Shown: positions 1-7,929, counted from the first letter of the stretch. The stretch: 64,000 nucleotides of DNA from an uncultured Clostridia bacterium (GCA_947628135.1 CANQYT010000006.1:1-64000), one strand, 5' to 3'. The notes: generated by a model from the sequence alone, not told the origin. Translations and numbers: made by a program.

Positions 1-1416
1 AAAGAAGGCAAAATCAAGAAAGATAAAAGCGATTCCGTCATTTTCAAGGGTGACGATAATCGCCATTATGAGAAGATCGGGGGCGAAATCAAGGATATTA
101 CCGACGAAATCGACTTTGATTTGCCCGCAAATTGGAGCATCTGCCATTTTTCCGATATTGCGGATATATTTACAGGTAACAGCATTAACGAGCAAGAAAA
201 GCAAAAAAAATACTTCGGTCAGCCCGTTGGATACAACTACATAGGCACAAAGGATGTATCTTTTGACCATACGATAAATTATTGCAACGGCGTTCGTATC
301 CCATATAATACGCAATTCAAAATCGCGCACAAGGGAATGCCTTTGCTATGTATTGAAGGCGGCAGCGCAGGACGGAAAATAGGCATTTTATCCGAAGATG
401 TGTGTTTCGGGAATAAACTATGCGTTTTTGAAACATTCGGCATAAACGCCAAATTCGTATACTATTTTTTGCAAGCCCCGTTTTTTGTAGATGTTTTCAA
501 GGCAAGTACGACGGGTATCATCGGCGGTGTAAGCCTGAATGTTATAAAGTCGCTTTATTTCCTACTACCCCCGCTGGCGGAGCAGGAACGGATTGTGGCG
601 GAGATCGAAAGGTACGAGCCGCTGATTGCGGAGTACGATAAATTGGAGCAAGAGAAAAGTAAACTCGACGGCGAAATTTACGACAAACTCAAAAAGTCTA
701 TCTTGCAATACGCCATACAAGGTAAACTTGTGCCGCAGGAGCCGACCGACGAGCCGGCGAGCGTTCTGCTCGAAAAAATCCGTGCCGAAAAGAAAGCCAA
801 ACTCGGCAAAAAATACGTCGATAGTTTCATCTACAAAGGTGATGATAACTGCTATTATGAGAAGGTGGGCGGCAACGCGCCCGTTTTGCTCGAAAATTTG
901 CCGTTCGATATACCCGAAAGTTGGTGCTGGGCAAGGCTCGGAACAATAGTAGACTTTTCTAAAAGCATTTCAATATCGCCAAACTCAATCGAAGAAAGCG
1001 CATGGATTTTAGATTTGGAAGATATAGAAAAAGACAGCGGAAAGGTTTTATGCAAAAAGCGGAAAGAAACATTAAAAGTCCAAAGCGATAAACATAAATT
1101 CAAGGCGGGAGATGTACTTTACAGCAAATTGCGCCCGTATTTGAATAAAGTCGTTATTGCCGATGAGGACGGGTACTGCACTTCGGAAATTTTGGTGTTC
1201 GATTTTGCGCCGATTTGTAATAGATACGCCCAACTCTACTTGATGAGTCCGTATTTTGTTGATTACGCCATGGCGGGCGCTTATGGCGTAAAAATGCCAC
1301 GGTTGGGAAGCGACAGAGGCAATAACGCGTTTATGCCTATTCCAACATTGCAAGAACAGATACACATTGCTAATCAAGTAGACAAAATCTTCGCTAATCT
1401 AAAAGACGAGGCTTAA
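1..1416 (+). CDS. hsdS: Type I restriction-modification specificity subunit HsdS (5' partial)
   Basis: The frame is open from base 1, so the start lies outside the window; a TTG at 121 is internal. HsdS directs the HsdM/HsdR complex to a bipartite DNA site through two target recognition domains (TRDs). Visible order: end of the N-terminal helix with the DNRHYEKIG segment (about codons 20-28), TRD1 (about 40-185), the central helical spacer beginning LPPLAEQERIV and including AIQGKLVPQEP, a second DNCYYEKVG segment, TRD2 (about 300-440), and the closing QEQIHIANQVDKIF. Both TRD boundaries coincide with DNA repeated in inverted orientation in the facing gene. The stop codon overlaps that gene's stop by three bases inside a hairpin. 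hsdR and hsdM are not in the window and probably lie to the left. Confidence 0.93.
   Translation, partial: KEGKIKKDKSDSVIFKGDDNRHYEKIGGEIKDITDEIDFDLPANWSICHFSDIADIFTGNSINEQEKQKKYFGQPVGYNYIGTKDVSFDHTINYCNGVRIPYNTQFKIAHKGMPLLCIEGGSAGRKIGILSEDVCFGNKLCVFETFGINAKFVYYFLQAPFFVDVFKASTTGIIGGVSLNVIKSLYFLLPPLAEQERIVAEIERYEPLIAEYDKLEQEKSKLDGEIYDKLKKSILQYAIQGKLVPQEPTDEPASVLLEKIRAEKKAKLGKKYVDSFIYKGDDNCYYEKVGGNAPVLLENLPFDIPESWCWARLGTIVDFSKSISISPNSIEESAWILDLEDIEKDSGKVLCKKRKETLKVQSDKHKFKAGDVLYSKLRPYLNKVVIADEDGYCTSEILVFDFAPICNRYAQLYLMSPYFVDYAMAGAYGVKMPRLGSDRGNNAFMPIPTLQEQIHIANQVDKIFANLKDEA
56..81 (+). repeat. Short inverted repeat, left arm (perfect match to 2736-2761)
   Basis: These 26 bases recur exactly in reverse complement at 2736-2761. 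They encode the conserved NRHYEKIG segment just before TRD1 in both hsdS copies. Recombination between the arms would exchange the TRD1 and downstream parts of the two genes. Confidence 0.9.
566..942 (+). repeat. Long imperfect inverted repeat, left arm (matches 1899-2278)
   Basis: About 375 bp encoding the HsdS central spacer through the start of TRD2. The reverse complement of 1899-2278 encodes nearly the same protein (LPPLAEQERIV to NWCWARLGEIV), with scattered differences. Crossover here would swap TRD2 only. Confidence 0.88.
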
Positions 1417-1428
1417 ACCTCGTCTTTT
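1401..1428. terminator. Bidirectional hairpin between the two convergent hsdS genes
   Basis: An 11-bp perfect stem (AAAAGACGAGG with CCTCGTCTTTT) around the loop CTTAAA contains both stop codons. It has T tracts on either strand, so it should end transcription from both sides and marks the centre of the inverted locus. Confidence 0.8.
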
Positions 1429-2864
1429 AGGTTGGAAAAAATGCTGTCAACCTGTTTTGCTATCCGAATTTGCTCATTTAGCGGTGGAACGGGGATAAAC
1501 GCTTTGTATAGCTTATCATCGTTAATCGCCGGATAAGCAACGCCTTTTGCGTTCTCGGTGCTATTTGCATACTCATCAAACGAAGGCGACAACAAATAAT
1601 AGAATAGGAATTTGTTGTATATTCCCGCAAAACAAGCCATTACGGCAAATCCTGTGCTTGCAATCGCGCGATAAGGGAAATCTCTATCCACGATACACAT
1701 ATTGTGTAAATAAGGTCTGACTGTCGCATAAAGAATATCGTCGCGCGCAACAATTTTTCGCGCTCGGGAAGGGGCTTTATGCGGTTCGATGATATTATTT
1801 TCTGAACTTAATTTTTGCCTCGCATTATCTATTGAGCCTATATCGATATAGCAAAATTGCTCATCGGGAAGCATTTGTCCGTGATTATATACAATCTCCC
1901 CGAGCCTTGCCCAGCACCAATTATCGGGTATATCGAACGGCAAATTTTCGAGCAAAACAGACGCGTTATCGCCGACCTTCTCATAATAGCAGTTATCATC
2001 ACCTTTGTAGATAAAACTATCGATGTATTTTTTGCCGAGTTTGGCTTTCTTTTCGGCACGGATTTTTTCAAGCAAAACGCTTGCCGGCTCGTCGGTCGGT
2101 TCCTGTGGCACGAGTTTGCCTTGTATGGCGTATTGCAGGATAGACTTTTTGAGTTTGTCGTAAATTTCGCCGTCGAGCTTGCTTTTTTCTTGTTCCAACT
2201 TGTCGTACTCCGCAATCAACGGTTCGTACTTTTCGATCTCGGTAACAATTCGTTCCTGTTCCGCCAGCGGCGGGAGAGGAATAATTTGCCCTTTAACAGT
2301 TTCCCCTGTGATAGAGACAAAAGTTGTTCCTGTGGCTTTTTTGACAAAAGCATCTTCCAATGTTTCCAATAGGGAATAAACAAACTCGATAGGCATTTGT
2401 GCCAATGGAGTTATTGCGCATAAGCCTCGTCCTATACAAATTTTTCTATCACAAATATTAACCTTACCCACCGGAGCGCGTACGCATAAAAGAACGGAAT
2501 TTTCATTCGTGATTTTAGTTGGGCAACTTGTGGTTTGATTTGATTGTTGTAAATACTTTTTCCCAAAGAAAATTTTTCCTTGATGAAATTCTATTCCGCC
2601 ACCACCATTTAAGACACTTTTTCCATCGGGTGATTGCCCCATTTCGACAAGAAAAGCTTCACCAATTCTCGTCCACGCCCAACTATCAGGTATCTCAAAA
2701 GGCAACTCGTCCTCAATGCACACGGGCGGGTTATTCCCGATCTTCTCATAATGGCGATTATGCCGACGAAAAAATTTTCGGAATAGGTCCGATTTTGCCC
2801 TTGTTTTGTCAACGGATATATGGAGGAACTTTTGACGAAAGAAAAATTTTTTGTCAATACCCAC
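1413..2864 (-). CDS. hsdS: Second, N-terminally truncated hsdS (probable silent cassette)
   Basis: The frame is open from 2864, but the HsdS-like part starts only near 2765 at the NRHYEKIG segment. The residues before it (VDKTRAKSDLFRKFF) do not look like HsdS and no ribosome site is visible, so it lacks the roughly 70 N-terminal residues and an evident promoter. It carries a different TRD1 (ELPFEIPDSWAW onward), a central spacer nearly identical to that of the first hsdS, a different TRD2, and the ending LNEQIRIAKQVDSIFSNLKDEV. Two inverted-repeat pairs link it to the first gene, and a tyrosine recombinase lies 500 bp away. I infer a store of alternative specificity domains, as in known phase-variable type I systems. 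It could instead be a decaying duplicate. Confidence 0.82.
   Translation of the reverse strand: MGIDKKFFFRQKFLHISVDKTRAKSDLFRKFFRRHNRHYEKIGNNPPVCIEDELPFEIPDSWAWTRIGEAFLVEMGQSPDGKSVLNGGGGIEFHQGKIFFGKKYLQQSNQTTSCPTKITNENSVLLCVRAPVGKVNICDRKICIGRGLCAITPLAQMPIEFVYSLLETLEDAFVKKATGTTFVSITGETVKGQIIPLPPLAEQERIVTEIEKYEPLIAEYDKLEQEKSKLDGEIYDKLKKSILQYAIQGKLVPQEPTDEPASVLLEKIRAEKKAKLGKKYIDSFIYKGDDNCYYEKVGDNASVLLENLPFDIPDNWCWARLGEIVYNHGQMLPDEQFCYIDIGSIDNARQKLSSENNIIEPHKAPSRARKIVARDDILYATVRPYLHNMCIVDRDFPYRAIASTGFAVMACFAGIYNKFLFYYLLSPSFDEYANSTENAKGVAYPAINDDKLYKAFIPVPPLNEQIRIAKQVDSIFSNLKDEV
1899..2278 (-). repeat. Long imperfect inverted repeat, right arm
   Basis: Partner of 566-942; it encodes the central spacer and TRD2 start of the truncated hsdS. 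Differences are scattered and mostly conservative at protein level. Confidence 0.88.
2736..2761 (-). repeat. Short inverted repeat, right arm
   Basis: Exact reverse complement of 56-81. It marks the point where HsdS homology begins in the truncated gene, which suggests it is a recombination boundary. Confidence 0.9.
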
Positions 2865-2908
2865 GATTTCGGGCTGTTTTTGTCAACGGATATATAGAGG
2901 GAACTTTT
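2804..2908. repeat. Imperfect direct repeat in the spacer beside the hsdS locus
   Basis: TTTTGTCAACGGATATA is followed by a purine-rich GAGG block and AACTTTT at 2804-2833 and again, slightly altered, at 2878-2908. The copies lie about 74 bp apart. The surrounding 2865-3097 stretch shows no gene I can support; the repeats may be remnants of recombination or binding sites. Confidence 0.55.
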
Positions 2909-3097
2909 TGCAAGGGATCGGACGGGCAAATGGAAACTGCCTCAAATCGGGCGAAAACGGGCAATTTTTTTGAACAGGATAAGGGCGAGACTCACTTTGC
3001 CGTCTCCCCCACAATAAAGACAATCGGGATACCCGATTTCTTTGGACAAGCGACAGCGCGGGCTTGTCTTTCTTTATCTATTTTGGGAGGAGTAAAA

Positions 3098-3370
3098 TTG
3101 AAGCATTACAACAAAGAAACCGAACTGAAAGTCGAGCAACTGATCGCGGACGAGGTAAAAAGGCTTTCGCAGCAATTCGGAAAATCCTTTCTGGACTGTG
3201 ACGACATCATCAAAATAACGGGGCTTGGCAGGGACAACGTTCGCGCGCTTATGCGCAGTCGAAGATTCCCCGTTACGACGGTGGGCAAGCGGCAAGTGGT
3301 AAGCATTCTCAATTTCGTCGCTTGGCAAATGAACGATCATTCGGCGGAGGACTTACCTTATGGCGCGTAA
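3098..3370 (+). CDS. Small excisionase-like DNA-binding protein
   Basis: Ninety residues from a TTG start. I chose this start because GGGAGGAG sits five bases upstream at 3085-3092 and the longer upstream frame has no family resemblance. The central part, DDIIKITGLGRDNVRALM followed by FPVTTVGKRQVV, has the helix-turn-helix plus wing pattern of excisionases and MerR-like binding-domain proteins. The end overlaps the integrase start by 11 bp, so the two are translationally coupled. I infer a recombination directionality factor for the neighbouring integrase; it might also repress it. No enzymatic motifs are present. Confidence 0.75.
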   Translation: MKHYNKETELKVEQLIADEVKRLSQQFGKSFLDCDDIIKITGLGRDNVRALMRSRRFPVTTVGKRQVVSILNFVAWQMNDHSAEDLPYGA

Positions 3371-4754
3371 AAAGGCGGCTGCGAAACGCAGCAACAACGA
3401 GGGCAGCGTTTATCAGAACAAGCGTGGGCTTTGGGTGGCACAAGCGACGATCGGCTACGACGAAAGCGGCAAGCAGATCCGAAAAGCCGTTTCGGGCAAG
3501 ACGCGGGCGGAAGCCGTGGCGAACCTCGCGCCCTATTTGCCCAAAGGCGGAGCGCGGAAGCAAATTATCAAGCAGGATATGGCGCTTGAAAAGCATATGC
3601 AATTTTGGCTGATGAAGTACAAGCGGCGGACCGTCGCGCCCCGCACATTCGAGAAATATCTGATGAACGCGAAAAGGTACATTTACCCCTTTATGGGCGA
3701 ATACTTGCCGCAGGACGTTTCGACGAACCTGTTACAGGACTTTCTCGGCGGTATGCTCGACGACGGCTATGCACTCGACACGGTAAAGCATATCAAGTAC
3801 CAACTCGGACAATATTTCGATTATTGCGTGGACGAGGAAATAGTGGTCAAAAACCCCGTGGATAAAGTCAGACTGCAATCGAGAGAGCGCAAGACTGCGG
3901 AGCAGGCGGAAGAACAGGAATACAAGGCGATCCCCGAAGAACTGCGAGATAAGTTTCTTGCGGCGATTAACACAAGCCCGCTGTTCAAGCCGCTTTGTCT
4001 TACGTCCATGCTGGCGGGATTGCGCATAGGCGAAGTGTTGAGCCTGAAATGGAAGGATTTCAACGAGAAAGACAAAACGCTGTCGGTGCTTCGCGCGCAG
4101 ACGGTAGAGCCGACTTTTGACGAGAACGGGAACGTATTGAAGCGTACATACGTCGTAGGAAAGACGAAAACCGCCGGCAGCGTTCGCGTATTGCCCATTC
4201 CCGAATTGCTTTACAACGCGCTGTGCGAATGGAAGAAACTTCGCGTCATGCAAGAACTTCTGACGGGCGCGCCGCTCGGCAAACCCGACGATTTTATTTT
4301 CGGCACGAACGAAGGCACAATGCGGACCTATCACGGGACGCGGCATATGTTCAATCGGCTTTTGAAAAAGCACGGTCTGGACAAAGCGGGCATCCACTTC
4401 TACAAGTTGCGGCACACGTTCTCAAACACGCTTTTCGAGGCGCAGGAGAATCCGAAAGTCATTCAAATGCTTATGGGGCACAAGAAAGTGGAAACGACGA
4501 TGATCTACAACACCGCGACGACCAACAAATACTTGCAGAAAGCCGTGAACGTTTTCGACGAGAGATATTCCGCGCGCGGGCAAAAATCCGACGTCAAGCC
4601 CGAACGTTCGGACGAGAAAGAGAAGTCCGACGAACCGCAGGAAACGCTGGAAAGCCGTGTCGCGCGTTTCATGGACGAATTCGGCGTGTCCTCTTTGGAA
4701 GAACTTCTCGAAGTTATCGGAGAGGCTCCGAAGAAGAAAGATTACGAAATGTAA
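3360..4754 (+). CDS. Tyrosine recombinase / integrase
   Basis: 464 residues. The N-terminal 60 residues resemble an arm-site-binding (AP2-like) domain (GSVYQNKRGLWVAQATIGYD), then a SAM-like core-binding domain (about 75-165), then the catalytic domain. Catalytic residues seen are R222 in AGLRIGEVL, R351 in KLRHT, H374 in LMGHKKV and the nucleophile Y383 in MIYNT. The HxxR histidine position is Y348, an uncommon but tolerated change. The C-terminal 60 residues are charged and low in complexity. It is preceded by a coupled excisionase-like gene and followed by phased repeats and the 3' end of tRNA-Thr, the usual layout of an integrase at one end of a genomic island. It could also invert the adjacent hsdS cassettes; the sequence does not decide between these roles. 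Confidence 0.93.
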   Translation: MARKKAAAKRSNNEGSVYQNKRGLWVAQATIGYDESGKQIRKAVSGKTRAEAVANLAPYLPKGGARKQIIKQDMALEKHMQFWLMKYKRRTVAPRTFEKYLMNAKRYIYPFMGEYLPQDVSTNLLQDFLGGMLDDGYALDTVKHIKYQLGQYFDYCVDEEIVVKNPVDKVRLQSRERKTAEQAEEQEYKAIPEELRDKFLAAINTSPLFKPLCLTSMLAGLRIGEVLSLKWKDFNEKDKTLSVLRAQTVEPTFDENGNVLKRTYVVGKTKTAGSVRVLPIPELLYNALCEWKKLRVMQELLTGAPLGKPDDFIFGTNEGTMRTYHGTRHMFNRLLKKHGLDKAGIHFYKLRHTFSNTLFEAQENPKVIQMLMGHKKVETTMIYNTATTNKYLQKAVNVFDERYSARGQKSDVKPERSDEKEKSDEPQETLESRVARFMDEFGVSSLEELLEVIGEAPKKKDYEM

Positions 4755-4764
4755 CCGCGAAAGT

Positions 4765-4792
4765 GTTTGCTATTGTTTGCTACTGTTTGCTA
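4765..4792 (+). repeat. Three phased GTTTGCTA repeats (putative integrase arm sites)
   Basis: GTTTGCTA starts at 4765, 4775 and 4785, exactly 10 bp apart and so on one face of the helix. It lies just after the integrase gene. The inverted motif TAGCAAAC occurs twice about 100 bp further on. Confidence 0.6.
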
Positions 4793-4897
4793 CCGAGCGA
4801 GAAAAAGGCAGTTTCGGGCAGTCTTAAACCGTTCGGGACAGGCGGGAGAAAAGAACGCCGATTTTACCGCAACGAGCCTCGAAAGTGGACGAAAAAA

Positions 4898-4916
4898 TAG
4901 CAAACAAATAGCAAAC
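4898..4916 (-). repeat. Two inverted TAGCAAAC repeats (putative arm sites)
   Basis: TAGCAAAC at 4898-4905 and 4909-4916, spaced 11 bp, is the reverse complement of the GTTTGCTA motif at 4765-4792. The pair sits between the integrase and tRNA-Thr, as arm sites of an att region would. Confidence 0.58.
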
Positions 4917-4977
4917 AGGCTCTCCTCCTTTTCAGCAAACACTTTTTGCGAAATCAAGATATTGTGCCAAAACATAA

Positions 4978-5007
4978 GAAAAACCGCTATATTTAGCGGT
5001 TTTTCCT
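4978..5007. terminator. Hairpin terminator between integrase and tRNA-Thr
   Basis: AAACCGCTA pairs with TAGCGGTTT, with A tracts before and T tracts after. It can stop the integrase transcript (+) and the tRNA-Thr transcript (-), as it lies two bases past the tRNA CCA end. Confidence 0.75.
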
Positions 5008-5008
5008 T

Positions 5009-5084
5009 TGGAGCTGCTAACCGGATTCGAACCGGTGACCTCGTCCTTACCAAGGACGTGCTCTACCTGCTGAGCCATAGCAGC
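5009..5084 (-). tRNA. tRNA-Thr (anticodon GGT)
   Basis: The minus strand folds as a cloverleaf. Acceptor GCTGCTA pairs with TAGCAGC, followed by discriminator T and an encoded CCA. The D arm is GGCTCAGCAGGTAGAGCA. The anticodon stem is CGTCC/GGACG with loop TTGGTAA, anticodon GGT. The T arm carries GGTTCGAATCC. Its 3' end faces the integrase, as expected of a tRNA used as an attachment site. Confidence 0.95.
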
Positions 5085-5144
5085 ATGAACGATTTTTGTT
5101 CGTTTTTGCGATTGAGTTTTTGAGAGAAATTTTTGCCTTGTTTC

Positions 5145-5185
5145 TCCTTACCAAGGACGTGCTCTACCGACTGAGCCATAGTAGC
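5145..5185 (-). pseudogene. Detached 5' half of a tRNA-Thr
   Basis: The minus strand begins GCTACTATGGCTCAG and continues through the D arm and anticodon loop (CGTCCTTGGTAAGGA), then stops matching. Twenty-four bases (5145-5168) are identical to 5044-5067 of the intact tRNA. The acceptor and first D-arm bases differ. The consensus promoter lies directly upstream of this fragment rather than of the intact gene. Confidence 0.8.
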
Positions 5186-5201
5186 ATTCAAAACCGTGTT
5201 T

Positions 5202-5230
5202 ATTATATCTTGTTTCCGTAAACTTGTCAA
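5202..5230 (-). promoter_or_regulatory. Sigma-A promoter for the tRNA-Thr region
   Basis: TTGACA (5230-5225), 17-bp spacer, TATAAT (5207-5202): both elements match consensus. Transcription would start near 5195, run through the tRNA half and then the intact tRNA-Thr. Confidence 0.85.
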
Positions 5231-5440
5231 TAACTTTGCGGCAACTATCTTTATTCGACTGCCGTTTACTTTTCAAACCGCCCGAAATTGAAACGCCGTC
5301 ACGTGCAGACGCACAACGAATAAGCCCCCATCGTGTGCGGCGACGAATTTCACATATACTTCCGTTGCGGAGAAAACTTTGCCCAAGCGCGGTTGGCGGA
5401 TTGCGGCGTGCGGACAGGGAGAGGGTGCAACGGGCGTAAA
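5231..5440. other. Intergenic stretch without recognisable content
   Basis: About 210 bp between the tRNA promoter and the terminator of the sugar operon. A 71-codon open frame here has no ribosome site or familiar motif, and I see no RNA structure. Confidence 0.5.
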
Positions 5441-5484
5441 AAGGAACGAAAAAGAAGCCCCGAAATCGAGGCTTCTTGTTCCTT
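5441..5484 (-). terminator. Large terminator of the sugar-use operon
   Basis: On the minus strand AAGGAAC plus AAGAAGCC pair with GGCTTCTT plus GTTCCTT around a 10-base loop, followed by TTTTT. It begins 37 bp after the stop of the last operon gene. Confidence 0.85.
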
Positions 5485-5520
5485 TATTTGCAGAGGAGCA
5501 AATATTGGGTAAACGTGTTG

Positions 5521-7929
5521 TCAGGCAGTAAACTCCACACTAAGTATTGAGAATGTGCCTTCTGCGGCTCCTTCCGTGGAGGATTCAATAACAATAAGCA
5601 ATTGCTGTATTTTTGTGAAATCCACATCGGCTTTGTTAGCAGAGAAATCCAATGTGAAAGTATCTTCGCCGCCGCTAAGATTTTCTCTTTGTTCTTTGCC
5701 TACAAATTTGAACAAAATTTCTTTGCCAGCAGTTCCCTTTACCGTGAAAGTAATCTTGTTCATATTGGCAATTTCACTTCCAAGAACGTTGGTGAAGAGG
5801 AAATTATACCGATCAACCTTTTTGTAAGTAACGTCAAAGCCCGTGCCTTCTGCCTGCTTTGTTACGGTGTAATAATCTTTATCCTTGTCAAGAGGTCTCC
5901 AACCGCCTGTTACGTTGTGATTATCCGCCGTGATCTCATTGTAGGTTTCAACAAATTCCACACTAATTAGTTCAAATGAACCTGTCTTAGGCAAATTATC
6001 TTGCGAGTTTGCACAAATCAGCACTTCAAGATTTTGTTCAAGATTTTGATTGGCAAGTTTTTCGGCATATCCCAAATCAAACACATCGTTGCCACCTGAC
6101 ATCTCAAACCGCAATTCCTTACCAAGGAATTTGAACAAAATTTCTTTGCCGTCTTCACCTTTAACTGTAAATCTGATTGTGTCAAAGTCCATAATCTTAG
6201 AACCTTTTACATACGTTCTGAGGAATTGATATGTGTCGGTTTTGTTGAATGCTACGTTGAAGCCTTCTCCTTTTTCAGTTACCGTGTATGTTCCTGCATC
6301 CAAAGGTTTCCAACCCTTTGTGATCTTAGTGTTATCTGCCGTGATGACATTGAGATCAGGGTCAACGGTCGGAGTAACCGAACCGGTGCCGTATTCCATA
6401 CTGTAAATCGTGAAATCGCCCTCGATGTCTGTTACACCACCGCCAATGAATATCAATATTTGTTGGTCGGCAGTCCAATCTGCAACGGTGAGACCGCTGA
6501 TGTCGAGAACGATAGTTTGCACGTCGCCGGTAAATGTTATATTGGTGAAACTATCTTTTTGTTGATCGTAGGGTTTCACCAAAATGCCAACGCCTGCGGG
6601 TCCTTTTACCTTGACGGTAAGAGTGGTCATATTTTGAAGAGCAGCGCCCTTTACATATGTCATCATATAAGCCCACTCGTAAGAACCTTTGTTGTAGTGA
6701 ACGTTGACGGAGTTGTCCGTTGCGTTGACAGAGGGGGTGTATACGCCGAAGTCGTTGCTGAACCACTCCGTGCCAACTTTGAGGTCGGTAGCGGTGATTT
6801 CCTTGGCAGTGTACATCGGCTTAGCCTTGTCGGTGGAGAACTCGGCGGATACGATGGTGAAATCGCCCTCGGCAGCGCCGTTGCCCGTTTCCCAAATTAC
6901 ATATATCTTGTTTTGAGCCTGTGCGTCTGCCACTTTTGCGGTCTTGGCAAAGGTGTGCGCAAATTCCTCGGTGGGGTTGCCTTGTTCATCCTTGGCTTTT
7001 GCCTGAGTGAAGCCGGTGATGTCCACTTCGATGGTGAACGTTTCGCCCTCTTCCAGATCATCGGGAACGGTGGCTTTGACCTCGTAGAAGTCGAAGGGCT
7101 TGACGGCGATATGCGTGCCGGCGGGAGCCTTGACTGTGAGTTTGAAGGACCGGAATGCGCTCATCGTTGTCGCGTCGCTATCCACAAATGCCAACAAAGC
7201 GTTGTACCAGAAGTCCTGATGAGTCTTTCTCTTGCCGTGAATGTTGTAACTGCCGTCGGATTGCTTTTGAATGTTGGTGTAGATGCCGCGACCGTCATCG
7301 TACCAGCCGGCGTTTACCGTGGTTTCATCAGAGGTGATGTGATTCCAAGCCGCGGTTTCGGGCAGAGGATTGCCTGCGGGCAGTTGGTAAGCCGTAGCGC
7401 GGTTTGCCTCGTTGATCTCGCGGTCGGTGAGGTACATCTCGGTGATGGTGATCTTGCCGGTCACATCTCTCCATCCGCTATCGGCAAACAGCAGAATGAC
7501 TTCCTTGCTTGCGAGATCGTAGTCGGAAACGTCGATCTCATAGGTCTTTTCCGTAGCGGAAAGTTCGAAGTTGAATTCCCTTGCGTTGCTGCCATCGCCG
7601 AATTTGACGAGCAGGGTGCTCCACTCGGCGGACGTCGTCATAGACGCGGTCAAAACGAATGTTTTGTAACTTTCCTTTTCCTCCGCGGTAGCGCCGATAG
7701 GACCGCTTACGTATTGGTACGTGTCCGTCTTGGTGTAGTCCAAAACGAGTTTGCCGTCTTGGGTGTTGATTTGGTAGATATTCTTGTCGCCGGCGCTCCA
7801 CATCTCGGCATTTCTTGCCAAGATGTCCCAGCGATTCTCCTTGGTGTTGTCACAAGCGACAACAAGGAAAGAGGAAACCACCATAACCACGCTCAACAAA
7901 ACAGCAATTGCAATTTTCTTTGCTTTCAT
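5521..7929 (-). CDS. Lipoprotein with repeated beta-sandwich (carbohydrate-binding-like) domains
   Basis: 802 residues with a lipoprotein signal: hydrophobic helix 5-25 and lipobox VVAC, Cys26. The rest is about five related units of 120-170 residues. Each has a DTYQF-like or DRYNF segment followed by TxTVKG and a closing line such as GTFSILSVEF. The last two units (from about 530 and 675) are most alike: ITADN, GW(K/R)PLD, GKEILFKF. The pattern suggests repeated carbohydrate-binding-type beta-sandwiches anchored on the cell surface; I recognise no catalytic site. As the last gene of the operon, 95 bp after the ATPase and with GGAG upstream, it may capture the glycan imported by the operon. 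This is inference; the family is unknown to me. Confidence 0.82.
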   Translation of the reverse strand: MKAKKIAIAVLLSVVMVVSSFLVVACDNTKENRWDILARNAEMWSAGDKNIYQINTQDGKLVLDYTKTDTYQYVSGPIGATAEEKESYKTFVLTASMTTSAEWSTLLVKFGDGSNAREFNFELSATEKTYEIDVSDYDLASKEVILLFADSGWRDVTGKITITEMYLTDREINEANRATAYQLPAGNPLPETAAWNHITSDETTVNAGWYDDGRGIYTNIQKQSDGSYNIHGKRKTHQDFWYNALLAFVDSDATTMSAFRSFKLTVKAPAGTHIAVKPFDFYEVKATVPDDLEEGETFTIEVDITGFTQAKAKDEQGNPTEEFAHTFAKTAKVADAQAQNKIYVIWETGNGAAEGDFTIVSAEFSTDKAKPMYTAKEITATDLKVGTEWFSNDFGVYTPSVNATDNSVNVHYNKGSYEWAYMMTYVKGAALQNMTTLTVKVKGPAGVGILVKPYDQQKDSFTNITFTGDVQTIVLDISGLTVADWTADQQILIFIGGGVTDIEGDFTIYSMEYGTGSVTPTVDPDLNVITADNTKITKGWKPLDAGTYTVTEKGEGFNVAFNKTDTYQFLRTYVKGSKIMDFDTIRFTVKGEDGKEILFKFLGKELRFEMSGGNDVFDLGYAEKLANQNLEQNLEVLICANSQDNLPKTGSFELISVEFVETYNEITADNHNVTGGWRPLDKDKDYYTVTKQAEGTGFDVTYKKVDRYNFLFTNVLGSEIANMNKITFTVKGTAGKEILFKFVGKEQRENLSGGEDTFTLDFSANKADVDFTKIQQLLIVIESSTEGAAEGTFSILSVEFTA

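Noticed and set aside
4765..4916. Short repeats as a CRISPR array
   Set aside because: Repeats are only 8 bp at 10-11 bp spacing with both orientations; no spacer structure and no cas genes. No CRISPR array was seen anywhere in the window.
5224..5439. 71-codon plus-strand open frame between tRNA promoter and terminator
   Set aside because: No ribosome site or familiar sequence; starts inside the tRNA promoter region.
5521..7929. Last operon lipoprotein as a glycoside hydrolase
   Set aside because: No acidic catalytic motifs; the sequence is made of repeated beta-sandwich units, so I left it as carbohydrate-binding-like.
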